This document shows, piece by piece, positions 26,268 through 33,715 of a stretch of 64,000 nucleotides of DNA. How positions within the stretch are numbered: position 1 is the first letter of the stretch; every line of letters starts with the position of its first letter. The notes under the pieces are model-generated. The model ran no database searches. It had not been told where the DNA came from and saw only the letters and a program-made list of their open reading frames with translations. The translations under genes were made by a program, and so were the position numbers. The DNA lies in contig NZ_CP104877.1 of assembly GCF_025452095.1 (NCBI RefSeq), positions 248,001-312,000 of the forward strand. The letters are read 5' to 3'. This stretch comes from Paenarthrobacter sp. JL.01a (GTDB lineage Bacteria; Actinomycetota; Actinomycetes; Actinomycetales; Micrococcaceae).

Positions 26268-27056
26268 TCAGTTGGCGGCGAGCAGGGGGATGGTTTCTTC
26301 GGCGCGCTCCGGGCCCAAGGCGGAATAGCCGCCGTCGACCGCCCAATCGGCGCCCGTCACGAAACTCGCCTGGTCGCTGGCGAGGAAGGCGACGACGTCA
26401 CCCACCTCGTGCGGGCGGCCGACGCGTCCCAAAGCATGGAAGGGAGCCGCGACGGAGTCCGTTTTGTCCAGGTTTCCGTTGCTGAGGGAGTCCATGATGT
26501 TGCTCCAGACCCAGCCCGGGCTGACCGAATTGACCCGGATGCCGTCGGCAGCGAAGTCCACGGCCATGCTCCGGGTGACCTGGACCAGGGCGGCCTTGCT
26601 GGCGGGGTAGAGCCAGCGTCCCGTTTGGGCTACAGAGCTGGAGATCGAGGTGAAGTTGATGATGGTGCCGTGGCCGGACTTTGCCAGGTACGGGCGGGCC
26701 GCGTTGCTGGCCATGACTGCGCTAACCAGGTTGACGTTGAGGGCCTCCAGCCAGTCGGCCCGGGGTGATGCTGCGCCTTCATCCTTGTAGGTGCAGGCCA
26801 GGTTGACCAGGATGTCCAGGCCGCCGTGTTCCTCCACGGTACGGGTCATCAGCGCGTTGACTGCGTCGTCATCGGTAATGTCAGTGTGGGAGAACGTGAC
26901 GCGATCGCCCAGCCCGGCGGTGACGGAACCGCCGTCGGGGTCTATGTCGGCAACAACGACGGCGGCACCCGCGTCGCGCAGCGCTGTCACCACGCCCTGG
27001 CCGACCTTGGTGACGCCGCCTGTGACGATTGCTGTCCTGCCGTGAAGTCCTGACAT
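26268..27056 (-). CDS. Short-chain dehydrogenase in the StyA operon
   Basis: 262 residues from ATG 27056 with AAGGAAGG upstream; a TTG two codons earlier is a less likely start. Classical SDR: TAIVTGGVTKVGQGVVTALRDAGAAVVVADID, VNLACTYKD (N-A-C in place of the usual N-N-A-G), catalytic serine in FTSISSSVAQTGRWLYPASKAAL with Tyr-x3-Lys, and ADWAVDGGYSALGP. In known indole-oxidising operons (iif of Acinetobacter) an SDR oxidises the indole dihydrodiol made after the monooxygenase. The same role fits here. It is the first enzyme gene behind promoter copy A. Confidence 0.88.
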   Translation of the reverse strand: MSGLHGRTAIVTGGVTKVGQGVVTALRDAGAAVVVADIDPDGGSVTAGLGDRVTFSHTDITDDDAVNALMTRTVEEHGGLDILVNLACTYKDEGAASPRADWLEALNVNLVSAVMASNAARPYLAKSGHGTIINFTSISSSVAQTGRWLYPASKAALVQVTRSMAVDFAADGIRVNSVSPGWVWSNIMDSLSNGNLDKTDSVAAPFHALGRVGRPHEVGDVVAFLASDQASFVTGADWAVDGGYSALGPERAEETIPLLAAN

Positions 27057-27088
27057 GGTCAAACCTTCCTTTCGTGGGGGTGTGTTAC

Positions 27089-27114
27089 GTAAATATGACG
27101 TGCGTCATATTTAC
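27089..27114. promoter_or_regulatory. 26-bp palindrome in the leader of the SDR/StyA operon
   Basis: Perfect 12-bp arms GTAAATATGACG (27089-27100) and its complement (27103-27114) flank TG. It lies between promoter copy A and the SDR start, 33-58 bp before the start codon, and partly overlaps the downstream end of copy A. Its AT-rich symmetry is typical of a dimeric repressor operator. Promoter copy B lacks this palindrome. Confidence 0.65.
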
Positions 27115-27177
27115 TCTGGAAGCGACTCTAGGGATTCCAGGCCATCCGGAATATCCACTTGGCGCAGCGCCTATCCG
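27101..27177 (-). promoter_or_regulatory. Promoter copy A of the duplicated control region
   Basis: One of two co-linear copies (the other at 27370-27446, offset 269 bp). Identical blocks in the same register include TGCGTCATA, AGCGACTCTA, TCCGGAATATCCA and TTGGCGC, ending in ATCCG. Read on the minus strand, GCGCCAAGTGGATATTCCGGA would be the activator site and TAGAGT the -10. It stands ahead of the SDR-StyA operon and overlaps the last codons of the 52-residue gene. The adjacent AraC regulator is the probable activator. Confidence 0.65.
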
Positions 27178-27329
27178 TTGTGCGCAGAGTCCTCGTCCTC
27201 CTGGTGCCAGCCGGCCCACGGCGAATGAGTCACCGGAGTGTCCTTCATCTGCAGTTCTGCCGCCCACAGTTCGAAGTGGTTCCGGTCCCATTCGTCCTGG
27301 CGGTCGTGCACGAGCTTGATGTTCTTCAC
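27171..27329 (-). CDS. 52-residue acidic, Trp-rich small protein at the head of the StyA operon
   Basis: Starts at GTG 27329 with GGGAGG nine bases ahead, giving MKNIKLVHDRQDEWDRNHF and ending EDEDSAHNG. Four tryptophans, many Asp/Glu/His residues, no cysteine, no membrane helix or signal peptide. I do not recognise a family. It is too short for many gene callers; the longer open frame to 27593 would cross promoter copy B. Support for a real gene is the strong ribosome site, a promoter copy of its own, and its place as first gene of the catabolic operon. A role as small subunit, adaptor or leader peptide is possible. Confidence 0.6.
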   Translation of the reverse strand: MKNIKLVHDRQDEWDRNHFELWAAELQMKDTPVTHSPWAGWHQEDEDSAHNG

Positions 27330-27369
27330 TTGTCCCCACCTCCCTTCGCGTTGTTTCGGCGGTGTGAGC

Positions 27370-27446
27370 TGCGTCATACTGGTCCTGAAAGCGACTCTAG
27401 ACAGCCGCTGCACTCCGGAATATCCAGTTGGCGCGGGGAACATCCG
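27370..27446 (-). promoter_or_regulatory. Promoter copy B of the duplicated control region
   Basis: Second copy of the 77-bp element at 27101-27177, positioned between the AraC regulator gene and the 52-residue gene. On the minus strand it carries GCGCCAACTGGATATTCCGGA and TAGAGT like copy A. It lacks the 26-bp palindrome. It could drive the small gene and, divergently, contact the AraC promoter. Confidence 0.65.
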
Positions 27447-27491
27447 AAAGGCGAAAAGCTGCGAAAACCCAGGTAAAGCAGGTGGTTGATA

Positions 27492-28457
27492 ATGCGGATT
27501 CTTCCCCGGGATGTCCTGCGGGGTCGCCCAACTACGGCCACAACCGACGTGGATGAAGCCCATGCCCGGATCGCTGAATTGTTTTGCGGGCATGAGTTGG
27601 CTCCCCGCAGTCGCACCTCAACCGTGAACATGAAGCTCCGGTCGATGCACCGCGGGGACGTGGGCATCGAATTCCTGGATTACGGCGGGGACGTCAGGAT
27701 CAATCCGGAGGGTTTGCAGGACTTCCACCTGGTCCAAATTCCGTTGGCCGGCCATGCTTCCATGCAGGTGGGATCCACCACGGTGGAGTCCACCCCGACG
27801 CTTGCCAGTGTGCCGCCGATCGACCGGCCGTTTTCCATGAGCTGGGACATCGGCAGCCCGCACTTGATTGTCTACGTCCGCAGGAAGGCGCTTGAGCGTG
27901 TCGCCTACCAGCTCAACGGAACCGCTCCAGGTGAGTTGGGCTACGGCATGAACCTTTCAACCGTGGCCGGCCGCGCATTCCTGAGGTCCGTCGTCGAACT
28001 TCATGACGACCTCATCAGCCAGCCGCAGTTCGAATCCCCGGCTTTCGTTCAGGGTTTGCTGGCGGACAGCATGATGTCGCGGCTCCTGATGGCACTTGAA
28101 CCCGCCTCTGAGGTGGTGCCGGATGGGGACAAGGAAAGCCGCCTGGTCCGGGAGTGCCGCGAGCTCCTGGAACGGCACGCCTCCGAAGAACTGACGGTGC
28201 CGGATATCGCGGAACGGCTCGGCGTCTCGGTCCGCACCCTGCAAACCGCGCTTCGGGCCGAAACCGGAGCGACGCCGTCGGACCTGCTCAGGAGCATCCG
28301 CCTGGACCGGGCACGGGAAATGCTGCTCGAAGCAAATCCCCGCGAGCAAAGCGTGACGGCGGTCGCCGAGTTATGCGGCTTCACGCACCAAGGGCGGTTC
28401 TCGGCCCTGTACCTGAAGACTTTCGGGGAGCTGCCGTCGGAGAGCTTGCGGCGGTGA
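27492..28457 (+). CDS. AraC-family transcriptional regulator of the StyA operon
   Basis: 321 residues from ATG 27492 (AGGTGG ahead; a TTG two codons upstream is possible). The N-terminal part (residues about 20-190: MKLRSMHRGDVGIEFLDYGGDVRI, VQIPLAGHASMQVG) is an AraC-binding-like effector domain as in FeaR and NphR. The C terminus has two helix-turn-helix motifs (LTVPDIAERLGVSVRTLQTALRAETGATPSDLLRSIRLDRAREMLLEA, VTAVAELCGFTHQGRFSALYLKTFGELPSESLRR). It is divergent from the StyA operon across the duplicated promoter. Known indole operons also use AraC/XylS regulators, consistent with activation by a pathway substrate. Confidence 0.9.
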   Translation: MRILPRDVLRGRPTTATTDVDEAHARIAELFCGHELAPRSRTSTVNMKLRSMHRGDVGIEFLDYGGDVRINPEGLQDFHLVQIPLAGHASMQVGSTTVESTPTLASVPPIDRPFSMSWDIGSPHLIVYVRRKALERVAYQLNGTAPGELGYGMNLSTVAGRAFLRSVVELHDDLISQPQFESPAFVQGLLADSMMSRLLMALEPASEVVPDGDKESRLVRECRELLERHASEELTVPDIAERLGVSVRTLQTALRAETGATPSDLLRSIRLDRAREMLLEANPREQSVTAVAELCGFTHQGRFSALYLKTFGELPSESLRR

Positions 28458-28470
28458 GGGGCGCTGTGGA

Positions 28471-28508
28471 GGTGCACTATTGTGCGTTTGAATGCACAAC
28501 AATGCTCC
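28471..28508. terminator. Stem-loop between araC-type gene and fic remnant
   Basis: 15-bp arms (28471-28485 and 28494-28508) with three mismatches and an 8-nt loop, midway between the convergent ends of the two genes. Probable bidirectional terminator, with a weaker stem than others in the window. Confidence 0.55.
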
Positions 28509-28523
28509 TGGACGACCCGCAGT

Positions 28524-29455
28524 TCATATTGAGTCGCGAAGGATGCGAGGCAAGAATCCCAGCTGATCCAATTCACGCACCAAGAGCGGTGTAAGTTCGC
28601 TGGGTGCGAGCCGGAGCCGATATGACCTCTTTCCCTCCGCCACGGGTTCAATCACGCCGCGGTCCAAGAGTTTGCGGATATCCTGGCTGCGCGTCGCGAC
28701 TGAACCCGTGAATGCTGAACTGAGGTCTGCGGCCTTCACTTCAACTTTCCGGGCAATGATTTTCAATGCAAGGGCTTCTTCGCTCGTGAAGCGTGATGAC
28801 GCGAGCCCTCTTTCGATTGCGGGGATTAGGAGACCCTCCGTGACGAAATCCCTGTTGCCGAGCTTCACCAACCTTCTGAGGTCTGTCAGCAGTCCTTCCA
28901 GGACATACGTCGACCAGCGGATCAGGGAATCGGTTTTGAGGGAGTCGGCGTCTTCAAGTCGTTCGTAGTACAGATCGCGATTCTCGCCAAAAACCGCCGT
29001 TGGGTTCAGGGCCCGGTATCCGCCGACATCGGAGAACCCTTGCCGTCGCATCGCCGCGTATGTCAGTAGTCTGCCAACGCGACCGTTGCCATTCCCGAAA
29101 GGATGAATCCACACGAACCGATGGTGGGCGAGCGCAATCTTGAGGAGCTCGTAGTTCTGATCGACATCTGCATTGATGAAGTCGAGGAGAGCTGTCATGT
29201 CACCATGCACGCTCCCTGGCGGCGGAGGTCGATGAGACGAGCCGCTGATAGTCACATCGGCGAGTCTGTATGCACCAGGAGTGCGGTCCGAGCGCTCATG
29301 ATAGTTGACAGCAACTGAAACAGCGTGCGGAGCTGCGCAAAGACCTCCGGAGGGGTGGTTCCCTCTCCCAAATCTGCACGAATCCGTTCAAGTTGGATGA
29401 TGGCTTTTGCAAGCGGAGAGCTAAATGGGAACTCTGGGAACTCAAGTGTTCTCAT
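28524..29455 (-). pseudogene. fic: Fic-family AMP-transferase gene with internal deletion and frameshift
   Basis: Two frames encode parts of one Fic protein. From ATG 29455 the N-terminal piece reads MRTLEFPEF...AIIQLERIRADLGEGTTPPEVF...STIMSAR. The sequence then continues in another frame as DRTPGAYRLADVTISG and on through the Fic core. In intact relatives MSAR is followed by IEGN and about 55-60 more residues before RTPGAYRL; that block is missing and the frame is shifted at the junction near 29280. The catalytic loop HPFGNGNGRVGR and C-terminal winged-helix part (GSVATRSQDIRKLLDRGVIEPV) are intact. The lost block holds the S/T-x3-E-G/N autoinhibitory helix. A GTG at 29255 could still start a 243-residue Fic core. 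Confidence 0.85.
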
Positions 29456-29480
29456 GAGCAGAATTTCGGAGACAGTGGGT

Positions 29481-29579
29481 AACAATTAAGTGCATGGGCT
29501 GATTCTGCCCTAAAAATCAGCACTTTAGTCCGTTCGCCCCCGAGCAGGATTTAAATCCGCTGCCCCCAACAATTAAGTG
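29481..29579. repeat. 12-bp direct repeats and hairpin between fic remnant and GntR gene
   Basis: AACAATTAAGTG occurs at 29481-29492 and 29568-29579. Between them are a hairpin (GCTGATT/AATCAGC arms near 29499-29522) and the palindrome GGATTTAAATCC. The hairpin could end the GntR transcript. The direct repeats may be footprints of an old insertion or excision. Nothing coding is visible. Confidence 0.4.
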
Positions 29580-29590
29580 ACTCGGAACGG

Positions 29591-30292
29591 CTACGCCTCC
29601 AGCACGTACGTTTTCAGGTCGTCCAGCGTCTGCTGCATGTGCGCGTCCATTGCCAGCCGTGCTTCGTTGGCGTTCCGGGACTCAAGGGCCGCAGCGATCT
29701 TCCGGTGGTGCCCGATGGCGTGCGCCTGGATCTCCGGGAACGCGGAGGTCTCCGCCCGGCGCGCTTCGAGCACCCGGTGCAGCGGCTCAAAGAGGACCGC
29801 CACGAAGACATTGCCGGACGCGTGGAGAATCACGTCATGGAAGGCAAGGTCCGCTTCCACGAAGCCCGCGAGGTCGTTGACTTCATGCGAGGACTGCATC
29901 TTGTCCACGTGCTCGTTGAGCGTGCGGAGTTCGTCGTCCGAGATGCGTTCCGCGGCCAGTTCGCACGCGCCGGTCTCGAGCATCCGGCGAAGCTCGATCA
30001 ACTGGACCGCCGCGGCGGCGTCCTTGGTGCCCTCCGATGCTGCGCGAAGCACCGCTTCAAGCGACGCCCACTGGTTCAGCGGGTTCACAAACGTTCCACG
30101 GCCACGCTCGACACTGAGGATCCGCTGCGCTTCCAGGGTTTTCATGGCTTCACGCACCGTCATCCGGCTCACCTCGTGCCTGGCGCTGAGCTCCAGTTCT
30201 CCAGGTACAACTGTGCCGGGCGGAAATTCACCCGCGATGATCCGGTCCAGCAACTCATCAGCTACGACGCCGACCAGCGACTTGCGTGCCAT
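29591..30292 (-). CDS. GntR-family regulator, FadR (FCD) subfamily
   Basis: 233 residues. The N-terminal winged helix (VVADELLDRIIAGEFPPGTVVPGELELSARHEVSRMTVREAMKTLEAQRILSVERGRGTFVNP) is the GntR head. The all-helical FCD domain follows (about 95-230) with metal-binding residues in ADLAFHDVILHASGN and HHRKIAAALESRNANEARLAMDAHM. FCD regulators usually sense carboxylic acids. The palindrome GATGTC-N-GACATC occurs both upstream of this gene and upstream of the sugar-acid operon at 31281, so it probably represses itself and that operon. Confidence 0.92.
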   Translation of the reverse strand: MARKSLVGVVADELLDRIIAGEFPPGTVVPGELELSARHEVSRMTVREAMKTLEAQRILSVERGRGTFVNPLNQWASLEAVLRAASEGTKDAAAAVQLIELRRMLETGACELAAERISDDELRTLNEHVDKMQSSHEVNDLAGFVEADLAFHDVILHASGNVFVAVLFEPLHRVLEARRAETSAFPEIQAHAIGHHRKIAAALESRNANEARLAMDAHMQQTLDDLKTYVLEA

Positions 30293-30349
30293 GTATCCCC
30301 ACTCCTGTATTCCCGCCCATCATGTGCCCGCGTAGCCCGGGGCGGGATG

Positions 30350-30362
30350 GATGTCAGACATC
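30350..30362. promoter_or_regulatory. Operator GATGTC-A-GACATC upstream of the GntR gene
   Basis: Perfect odd-centred palindrome 58 bp before the GntR start, followed by TTAC as at the second site (31233-31247). It has the GT-N3-AC core typical of FadR-subfamily operators. Likely autoregulatory site; it abuts the stop codon of the alpha/beta hydrolase gene. Confidence 0.65.
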
Positions 30363-31163
30363 TTACGCTGGCAATGGCCGGTTGGTTCTCCAAAACTCCA
30401 GTAACGCTTCGGCGCATTGTTGGGCTTGCTCCCAGTGGACACTGTGCCCGGCGTTCGCAATCGCCCTGAGGGTCCGCCCCGGGGCGGCGTCCACAAAGGC
30501 GGACATTTGGTCCATCGACCGTACGCGGTCTTCCGTTCCAGCCAGCACCAGCAGCGGCGCGTGGACGCGCCCGGGCGTTGAAGGGTCGACGCCGGCCATG
30601 GCAGCCTCGCCGCTGGGGCCCAGAACCTCAAACGGCACGTCGAAGCCGCGGCCCAGCAGCTTCTTGTCGCGTTCGGACAGGGTGCCGTACCAAGCCTTCA
30701 TACAGCGGTCCTTGGTTTCGGAATCAATAAAGCCCTGTTTCCATTGCGACTCCAGCATGGCCCGGAAGCCTTCGTAGGGCGGCGCCGGGACCATGCCTAC
30801 CAGTGTCACCGTTGCCGCCAGCTCCGGATGATTGGCAGCCAGCGTCAGGGCTACGCTGCCGCCCAACGAGTGTCCCACCAGATGGACGGGGCCGCTGCGT
30901 TTAACTTCGAGGGTCGCTGCCAGGGATGCGGCCGCTGAATCCAGGCTCCATCGAAACTCCGGCGGCAGAATCTCCCCCGGGTGGTACCCGGGCAGGTCCG
31001 GGATCCATACCGGCGACCCGGCGTCGAGCAGCTTTTCCGCCAGAGGTTCCCAATATGCGGAGGTGGAGGCCCAGCCATGGATGAGGAGCGCCGGGAGCGA
31101 CCCTGCGGAAACACGTGGCTCGCGAATGTCCACGAACAATCGCGGAACCGTGCCCTCAACCAT
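30363..31163 (-). CDS. Alpha/beta hydrolase
   Basis: 266 residues, a typical alpha/beta hydrolase: oxyanion HGW (LLIHGWASTSAYWEPLAEKL), nucleophile elbow GHSLGG, acid residue in LAGTEDRV, and catalytic histidine in NAGHSVHWEQ. It resembles BioH-type carboxylesterases or lactonases, but BioH assignment would need biotin genes nearby and none are seen. It is divergent from the sugar-acid operon, so its promoter shares the 31164-31280 gap holding the GntR operator. It may hydrolyse a lactone or ester that feeds that pathway, which is inference. Confidence 0.82.
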   Translation of the reverse strand: MVEGTVPRLFVDIREPRVSAGSLPALLIHGWASTSAYWEPLAEKLLDAGSPVWIPDLPGYHPGEILPPEFRWSLDSAAASLAATLEVKRSGPVHLVGHSLGGSVALTLAANHPELAATVTLVGMVPAPPYEGFRAMLESQWKQGFIDSETKDRCMKAWYGTLSERDKKLLGRGFDVPFEVLGPSGEAAMAGVDPSTPGRVHAPLLVLAGTEDRVRSMDQMSAFVDAAPGRTLRAIANAGHSVHWEQAQQCAEALLEFWRTNRPLPA

Positions 31164-31232
31164 GCCTCCAGCCTAGTGACCGGGGTCTCCTTGCGCGGCC
31201 TGCATAGCGTGTGTCACACTGATTCAAATGTT

Positions 31233-31247
31233 AGATGTCTGACATCT
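31233..31247. promoter_or_regulatory. Operator AGATGTC-T-GACATCT upstream of the sugar-acid operon
   Basis: Perfect 7-bp-arm palindrome 34 bp before the kinase start, the same core as the site next to the GntR gene (30350-30362). A second palindrome, GTGTG-T-CACAC, lies at 31209-31219. The position would block transcription of the operon when GntR is bound. Confidence 0.7.
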
Positions 31248-31280
31248 TACATTCACAAACCCGCAGCAGAGATTTTCACA

Positions 31281-32786
31281 ATGGAGTGCACAGTGATCCT
31301 TGAAGCCGACGTACTGGCCGCCTTCCCGGCGGAAGTCCGGATTCCCGCCCAGCTCGTGGCCGACGCCGTTGCCGCCTCCTCGGCGAGCAGCCCCCGCATC
31401 CTGGTGGTCCTCGACGACGACCCCACGGGCACCCAGTCCGTTGCCGATCTCGCTGTCCTGACCAGTTGGGATGTCGCCGACTTCGCGTGGGCCTTCACCT
31501 ACATCCGGGACAACAAAACCGACCCCGCAGTATACGTACTGACCAACACGCGCAGCCTTGACCCCGCGGAGGCTGCAGCGCGGAACGAGGAAATCGTCCG
31601 CAACGCGCTCGCTGCCGCCGCGGCTTCCGCGGATGGCCTGCGCCTGGGTTTCGTCAGCCGGAGCGATTCCACCCTCCGCGGCCACTACCCCCTGGAACCG
31701 GACACGATTGCCGCCACCGTGGCCGCTGAAACCGGCGAAAGCACCGACGGCGTCGTGATCGTTCCGGCGTTCCCCGACGCCGGCCGCGTCACCATCGGCG
31801 GCGTGCACTACATGCGTGGCGACGCCGGCACGCTCACCCCAGTGGCCGAAACCGAATTCGCCAAGGATGCCAGCTTCGGCTTCGCCAACTCCGAGTTGGC
31901 TCTGTACGTGGAAGAAAAGTCGCAGGGACGCTTCCCAGCAAGCGACGTCATCGTCCTGGACCTCAACATCATTCGGGCCGGCGCCGCAGCAGGCGACCCC
32001 GCCATCTCCGCCAAGGCAATCGCCGACGCCATCGAATCCGCCACCGACTCCACTCCGATCGTGGCCGACATCGTCACGGAAAACGACTTCCGGGCCCTTG
32101 CCCTCGGCTTGGAAGAGGCAGAACGCCGCGGCAAGAAGCTCCTGTACCGCGTGGGTCCGCCCTTCGTCCGGGGCCGCATCGGCCAAGACATCCGCGAGGC
32201 CCTGACGGGAGAGGAAGCCTTTGCAGGCAACACGCCGTCCTCAGGCGGCGGCTTGATCGTGGTCGGCTCCCACGTTGGCGTGACCACCCGCCAGCTCAAC
32301 GACCTCACCTCCCAGCACGGCTCGGCCCGGACCATCGAAATCGACGTCGAGAAGCTCCTGGCCGGCGAGACGGAAGCCGAGGCCTACATCGGAACTGTTG
32401 TGTCCGACGTCGTCGACGCCCTCCGCGAGGGTGACGTCATCGTCCACACCAGCCGCCTCCTCATCAAGACCGACGACGCCGCAGCGAGCCTGAAGATCGC
32501 CCGCAGCGTCTCCGCCGCCGTCGTCGCTGTCGTGAACCGTACGCTCAAGACCTTCCCGCCACGGTTCGTCATTGCCAAGGGCGGCATCACGTCCTCGGAC
32601 GTAGCAGCGCACGGCCTGGAAATCCGGCACGGGATTGTCCGCGGACCCATGCTGCCGGGCATCGTCTCGCTGTGGGAGCCGGTCGACGGGCCCGCAAAGG
32701 GCATTCCCTACATCGTCTTTGCCGGCAACGTCGGCGACGACCAATCACTGACCCAGGTCACCCGCAAACTCAGCGCCACTTTCTAG
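31281..32786 (+). CDS. Four-carbon acid sugar kinase family protein (DUF1537)
   Basis: 501 residues from ATG 31281. GTG 31293 is an alternative start with GGAG six bases ahead; the longer frame upstream crosses the regulatory gap. The family's N-terminal domain reads ILVVLDDDPTGTQSVADLAVLTSW, then YVLTNTRSLDPAEA and RLGFVSRSDSTLRGHYPLEPD. The C-terminal domain carries GGLIVVGSHVGVTTRQLNDL, FVIAKGGITSSDVA and FAGNVGDDQSL. Known members phosphorylate D- or L-threonate, erythronate or 3-oxo-tetronate (OtnK, DtnK, LtnK). It is followed by a dehydrogenase, a GntP permease and an aldolase, a coherent sugar-acid pathway; the exact four-carbon substrate is unknown. Confidence 0.9.
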   Translation: MECTVILEADVLAAFPAEVRIPAQLVADAVAASSASSPRILVVLDDDPTGTQSVADLAVLTSWDVADFAWAFTYIRDNKTDPAVYVLTNTRSLDPAEAAARNEEIVRNALAAAAASADGLRLGFVSRSDSTLRGHYPLEPDTIAATVAAETGESTDGVVIVPAFPDAGRVTIGGVHYMRGDAGTLTPVAETEFAKDASFGFANSELALYVEEKSQGRFPASDVIVLDLNIIRAGAAAGDPAISAKAIADAIESATDSTPIVADIVTENDFRALALGLEEAERRGKKLLYRVGPPFVRGRIGQDIREALTGEEAFAGNTPSSGGGLIVVGSHVGVTTRQLNDLTSQHGSARTIEIDVEKLLAGETEAEAYIGTVVSDVVDALREGDVIVHTSRLLIKTDDAAASLKIARSVSAAVVAVVNRTLKTFPPRFVIAKGGITSSDVAAHGLEIRHGIVRGPMLPGIVSLWEPVDGPAKGIPYIVFAGNVGDDQSLTQVTRKLSATF

Positions 32787-32803
32787 ATTCAACGGAGAAC
32801 ACC

Positions 32804-33709
32804 ATGACCACCAGCAGCAACTACACCGTCACCGTCCTGGGCCTGGGCGCCATGGGACTGCCCATGGCCACGCGGCTCGCGTCCGAAGTCACCGTCCACG
32901 GCTTCGATATCGCCGAGGCGCGCCTCGATCTCGCCTCCGCAGCCGGCATCAAGACGTTCGCGTCGGCCCGCGAGGCCTCCCAGGATGCGGACGCACTGCT
33001 TCTGGCCGTCCGCAACGGCGAGCAGCTCAATGACGTCCTCTTCGGTGAGAACGGCGTGGCCCCGGTCCTGAAGCCGGGCGCCGTCGTGATTCTCGGAAGC
33101 ACCGTGGGTACGGAAGCCATCCCGGCTACGGTCGCCAAACTGGCCGAGTATGGCGTTTCACTCGTTGACGCTCCGCTGTCCGGCGGCCCCAAGCGCGCGG
33201 GTGAAGGCGACCTTCTGATCGTCGTGGGCGCCGAGCCGGAGGCCCTGGAAAAAGCCCGTCCCGCCCTTGAACTGCTGGCCTCCACCCTGACCATCGTTGG
33301 GGACAAGCCCGGTGACGGCCAAGCCCTCAAGACCGTCAACCAGCTGCTGTGCGGCGTCCACATCGCCGCTGCCGCTGAAGCCCTGGCGCTCGCTGACGCC
33401 CTCGGACTGGACCAGGCCAAGACCCTGGCCGCCCTCGAAGCCGGAGCCGCCGGATCCTTTATGCTCTCAAACCGCGGTCCTCGTATCCTTGAGGCCTACG
33501 ACGAGGAAGGTGCAGAAGTCCTCAGCCGCCTGGATATCTTCGTCAAGGACATGGGAATCGTGGGCAAGGCAACCCGCGCGGCCGGACTCGCCGCACCCGT
33601 TGCCGCTGCCGCAGAACAGCTTTACCTCCTCGGGCAGGCCCAAGGCCTCGCCGCCGCTGACGACTCCGCCGTCATCAAGGTAGTAGCGCCCGCCAAGCGC
33701 ACCGCCTAA
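32804..33709 (+). CDS. Beta-hydroxyacid dehydrogenase (L-threonate dehydrogenase / tartronate semialdehyde reductase-like)
   Basis: 301 residues from ATG 32804 with GGAG seven bases ahead. NAD(P) motif VTVLGLGAMGLPMATRLA, substrate motif LVDAPLSGGPKRAGEGDLLIVVGA, catalytic lysine in KTVNQLLCGVHIAAAAEALALA, and C-terminal VKDMGIVGKATRAAG are all intact. Paired with a DUF1537 kinase this family is LtnD or DenD, oxidising L-threonate or erythronate to 2-oxo-tetronate. Tartronate semialdehyde reductase is the other option. Confidence 0.88.
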   Translation: MTTSSNYTVTVLGLGAMGLPMATRLASEVTVHGFDIAEARLDLASAAGIKTFASAREASQDADALLLAVRNGEQLNDVLFGENGVAPVLKPGAVVILGSTVGTEAIPATVAKLAEYGVSLVDAPLSGGPKRAGEGDLLIVVGAEPEALEKARPALELLASTLTIVGDKPGDGQALKTVNQLLCGVHIAAAAEALALADALGLDQAKTLAALEAGAAGSFMLSNRGPRILEAYDEEGAEVLSRLDIFVKDMGIVGKATRAAGLAAPVAAAAEQLYLLGQAQGLAAADDSAVIKVVAPAKRTA

Positions 33710-33715
33710 CCCCTT

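Noticed and set aside
27171..27593. A 140-codon minus-strand gene starting at 27593
   Set aside because: It would begin inside the AraC coding region on the opposite strand and cross promoter copy B. The shorter form from GTG 27329 has a strong ribosome site and is used instead.
29544..29569. tRNA gene or attachment-site remnant around GGATTTAAATCC
   Set aside because: It faintly resembles a tRNA T-arm, but the conserved C of the T-loop is T, no acceptor or anticodon arm fits around it, and there is no CCA end. Too little is left to call it.
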